From: Alphaproteobacteria bacterium
GTDB taxonomy: Bacteria; Pseudomonadota; Alphaproteobacteria; DSM-16000; Inquilinaceae
Length of the DNA stretch: 64,000 nt
Reading direction: 5' to 3'
Assembly (NCBI GenBank): GCA_028284045.1
Contig: JANQSN010000019.1
Location: forward strand, 62,001-126,000
Shown: one piece after another, positions 61,845-64,000 of the stretch
Layout of the letters: each line of letters starts with the position of its first letter
Position numbering within the stretch: position 1 is the first letter of the stretch
Made by a program: the position numbers and the translations under genes
The notes under the pieces: generated by a model
Databases searched by the model: none
Seen by the model: the letters and a program-made list of their open reading frames with translations, nothing else
What the model was told of the DNA's origin: nothing

Positions 61845-64000
61845 TCAATAGTCCCACTGCATGTTCACGCCGATGCGCCCGGCGCTGTCGGCCCCGACAT
61901 CGCTTTCCACGGTGATGTTGTCGGTGATCTCCACCTCCACCGTGACCCGGCTCGACTCCGCGCCCAACCCCTGCTCCACCCCGACGAACACCCCGTCGGC
62001 GACATAGCTGCCGGCGTTGATGGTGGTGCTTTCCAGGTCGTCGTCGCCCGCCTCGACGTCCAGCCGGTCGAGCCCCACCGCATCGCGCACGCCGCCCAAC
62101 ACGTCCGGGCCGCCGCCGCCGACGCCGGTCAGCGCCGCCACCTGCTGGGCCAGCAGCACCGCCTCGAACGCCGTCAGCGATCCGGTCGGCTTCTCGAACA
62201 GGATGCGCGCGAAGATCTCGTCGGTCGGCAGCTCCGGCACGGACTCGAAGGCGATCTGCGGATCGTCGGCGCGGCCGGTGATGATGATCTGCGCCACCGC
62301 ATCCTCCAGATCGGTGCGGGCGACGAAGCGCAGTTCCGGCGTCATCGAGCCGTCGGCCGGCAGCGTCACCGCCCCTTCGACGAAGTCGAAGCGGCGGCCC
62401 AGCGCATCGAGAATGCCGCGGCGCAAGGTGAAGGCGCCGGTGACCTGCGGATCGGCGGAGGTGCCGGCGACGGCGATCCGGCCGCCGACTTCCGCGTCCA
62501 GTCCGCGGCCGCGCACGAACACCCTCTGCGGGGCGTCCACGGTGATGTCCAGACCGGCGACGAAACCCCCGCCGGGCGACGGCGCGTCTTCGACCCGCGT
62601 CGGCGGGCGGCGCGCGGCCAACTCGGGCGGCAGGTTGATCTCCTCCACCGCCAGGTCCGGGACCGACGGCGGCAGCGTCTCCGGCAACCGGATCTCCGCC
62701 TGGGGGATCACCAACCGGCCGACCACCCTTGGCGCACGCGCCAAGGGACCGGTCACGCCCAGAGTGCCCGACAGATCGACCGTGGCGATGTCGCTGGCGA
62801 TCACCAGCGCCTCGTCGAAGGCGATCTCGAATTCGCCGGGAAAGCCGGCGGCCGGATCGGCCGTCAGCGACCCGCTGCCGCCCAGCGTGCCGCCATCGGC
62901 GGTGCGTGCCGAGAACCGGGTCAGCGTCAGCGCGCGGTCCCGTCCTTCCAGCGTCATCGCGATGTCGTTGAGCGCGATGCCGATCAGCGGGTTGACCAGC
63001 CGGCCGCCGGCAAGCGCAGCGCTACCGGCCAGGGTCGGCTGATCGAGCGTGCCGCCGGCGCTGAGTGCGACGGTCAGCGCCCCGCCGATCTGCGTGCCGC
63101 CGCCGGCCAGCAGCGGATTGAACCGGGCGATGTCGAGCCGACCATCGACGCTGCCCGCCAGCCCGGCCGCCCCGTCGATGCGCGGCAGACCCGTCGACGG
63201 ATCGGCCGGCGCGTCGATCGCGGCCGAAACGGCGACCGTGCCGTCGGCCAAGCCGCCCAACAGCGCGTCGGCCGACAGGCGCCCGCCCTGCCAGGCCACC
63301 GCCAGGCTGTGGTCGGCCGGCGGCAGCCCGGCCCGGCGGATCGCCGCCGCGCTGGCCCCGGTGACGTCGACGGAGAGGGTTGCCGCCGGGGCGGCCCGGG
63401 TACCGGTCAGCCGCGCGGCGGCATCAAACTGCCCCTGCAAGCCGAGATCGGGCGCCAGACCGTCGGCCAGCGCCAGCGGCAGGGCCTCGACGGTCGCGGT
63501 CAGGTCGAGGGTGCCGCCGTAACGCCCGTCGACCCGCAGGGTGCCGCCCCGCGTGCCGTCGCCGAGGCTCAGCGCCAATCCGTCGATCGCGATATCCGCC
63601 CCTTCGGCGCGCACCGTCGCCGGCCCGGCCAGCGCGGCCTGCAGCCCCACGGCCCGCCCGCTCAGCCGGTCGAGCGCCACCGTCACCCCGGCGGCGTCCA
63701 AGCCGATCCGCGCCGCCGCCTCCAGATCGGTCGGCTCCTCGGCCACCGTTCCCGACGCCGCCACGGTGAGATCCAGCGCGGCGGCATCGCCGGTGGCCGT
63801 GATGGCCAGCCGGTCGAGCGCCGCACCCCCCGCCGACACCGCGCGCGCCGTCACCGCTGCGTCGACACCGGGCGTGCCGGTCAGGTCGCTCAGCGCCGCC
63901 GTCACCTCTGCGAAGCCGGCCGTCACCTGGTCGGTGAGCCCGGCCCCGGCCAGCGTGGCGGCCAGCCGCGCATCCTGGCGCGCGCCCGTCGCACTGAGGT
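61845..64000 (-). CDS. tamB: translocation and assembly module protein TamB (C-terminal part)
   Basis: The frame continues past the right edge, so the N-terminus is missing; 717 codons are visible. The region is made of repetitive beta strands with alternating hydrophobics (asmA/TamB-type beta-helix) ending in the conserved TamB C-terminal domain: RRGILDALGRRFDFVEGAV, PTDEIFARILFEKPTGSLTA and the final strand RIGVNMQWDY. TamB is anchored in the inner membrane, spans the periplasm and works with TamA, and helps phospholipid transfer and outer-membrane protein assembly. tamA is not in the window and would be expected to the right. Confidence 0.94.
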   Translation of the reverse strand, partial: LSATGARQDARLAATLAGAGLTDQVTAGFAEVTAALSDLTGTPGVDAAVTARAVSAGGAALDRLAITATGDAAALDLTVAASGTVAEEPTDLEAAARIGLDAAGVTVALDRLSGRAVGLQAALAGPATVRAEGADIAIDGLALSLGDGTRGGTLRVDGRYGGTLDLTATVEALPLALADGLAPDLGLQGQFDAAARLTGTRAAPAATLSVDVTGASAAAIRRAGLPPADHSLAVAWQGGRLSADALLGGLADGTVAVSAAIDAPADPSTGLPRIDGAAGLAGSVDGRLDIARFNPLLAGGGTQIGGALTVALSAGGTLDQPTLAGSAALAGGRLVNPLIGIALNDIAMTLEGRDRALTLTRFSARTADGGTLGGSGSLTADPAAGFPGEFEIAFDEALVIASDIATVDLSGTLGVTGPLARAPRVVGRLVIPQAEIRLPETLPPSVPDLAVEEINLPPELAARRPPTRVEDAPSPGGGFVAGLDITVDAPQRVFVRGRGLDAEVGGRIAVAGTSADPQVTGAFTLRRGILDALGRRFDFVEGAVTLPADGSMTPELRFVARTDLEDAVAQIIITGRADDPQIAFESVPELPTDEIFARILFEKPTGSLTAFEAVLLAQQVAALTGVGGGGPDVLGGVRDAVGLDRLDVEAGDDDLESTTINAGSYVADGVFVGVEQGLGAESSRVTVEVEITDNITVESDVGADSAGRIGVNMQWDY

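Overview
The window is a GC-rich chromosomal segment from what looks like an alphaproteobacterium, probably of the Rhodospirillales type. The support is the very high third-position GC, a complex-I NDUFA9-type protein, a lone PAS-domain protein and many ATGA/GTGA-coupled operons. No rRNA, CRISPR array, transposase or integrase was recognised. One tRNA, tRNA-Leu(CAA), is present.

Layout. 0-5.6 kb: end of a class II aldolase, then an arsenic operon (ArsR, three-cysteine arsenate reductase, GAPDH, ArsJ, aquaporin) convergent with an EamA exporter. 5.6-9.4 kb: a lower-GC island holding one 975-residue protein with a nuclease-like N-terminus and a helical-repeat body, which is the best candidate for an undescribed, possibly defensive gene. 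9.4-13.1 kb: DoxX and GFA proteins, a lipoprotein serine protease lying between two direct copies of the 3' end of an HD-hydrolase gene, and that HD gene coupled to a YefM/YoeB toxin-antitoxin pair. 13.1-19.8 kb: gltB and gltD with a glutathione transferase between them. 20.4-25.4 kb: uppP, esterase, NDUFA9-like, DUF4399, J-domain and YqaA genes and tRNA-Leu.

25.5-28.9 kb: two divergent PepSY proteins, a response regulator/histidine kinase pair and an EF-hand protein. Their promoters share 11-bp-periodic GTCAG direct repeats, suggesting a self-contained regulon. 28.9-31.2 kb: a membrane-anchored collagen-like/tail-collar protein with a small partner, and a LacI regulator. 31.3-32.6 kb: etfA and yggT. 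32.8-33.6 kb: a lower-GC pair (78-residue protein plus DUF2335 protein) behind a long leader dyad. 33.8-41.8 kb: beta-oxidation genes (thiolase, HAD/ECH fusion, acyl-CoA dehydrogenase), a 27-bp perfect inverted repeat, a PanE-like reductase with a G10 tract, and an oxalyl-CoA-synthetase-like ligase.

41.8-47.5 kb: a GntR/FCD regulator divergent from a NitT/TauT-type ABC transporter with two permeases and a fumarylacetoacetate-hydrolase-family enzyme, then a PAS protein. 47.6-54.1 kb: a minus-strand operon of an FAD oxidoreductase (L-2-hydroxyglutarate oxidase-like), a phytase-esterase-like lipoprotein, a LysE exporter and a full-length 5-oxoprolinase. 54.2-64 kb: DUF3303, LMW phosphatase, a sirtuin coupled to a uracil-DNA-glycosylase-family protein, a zincin, pterin carbinolamine dehydratase, EamA, rhomboid, peroxiredoxin, a DUF1848 protein with a C-terminal CxxxCxxC motif, DUF599, and the 3' part of tamB.

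Start sites, product names and operons come from reading the sequence alone; no database search was possible.
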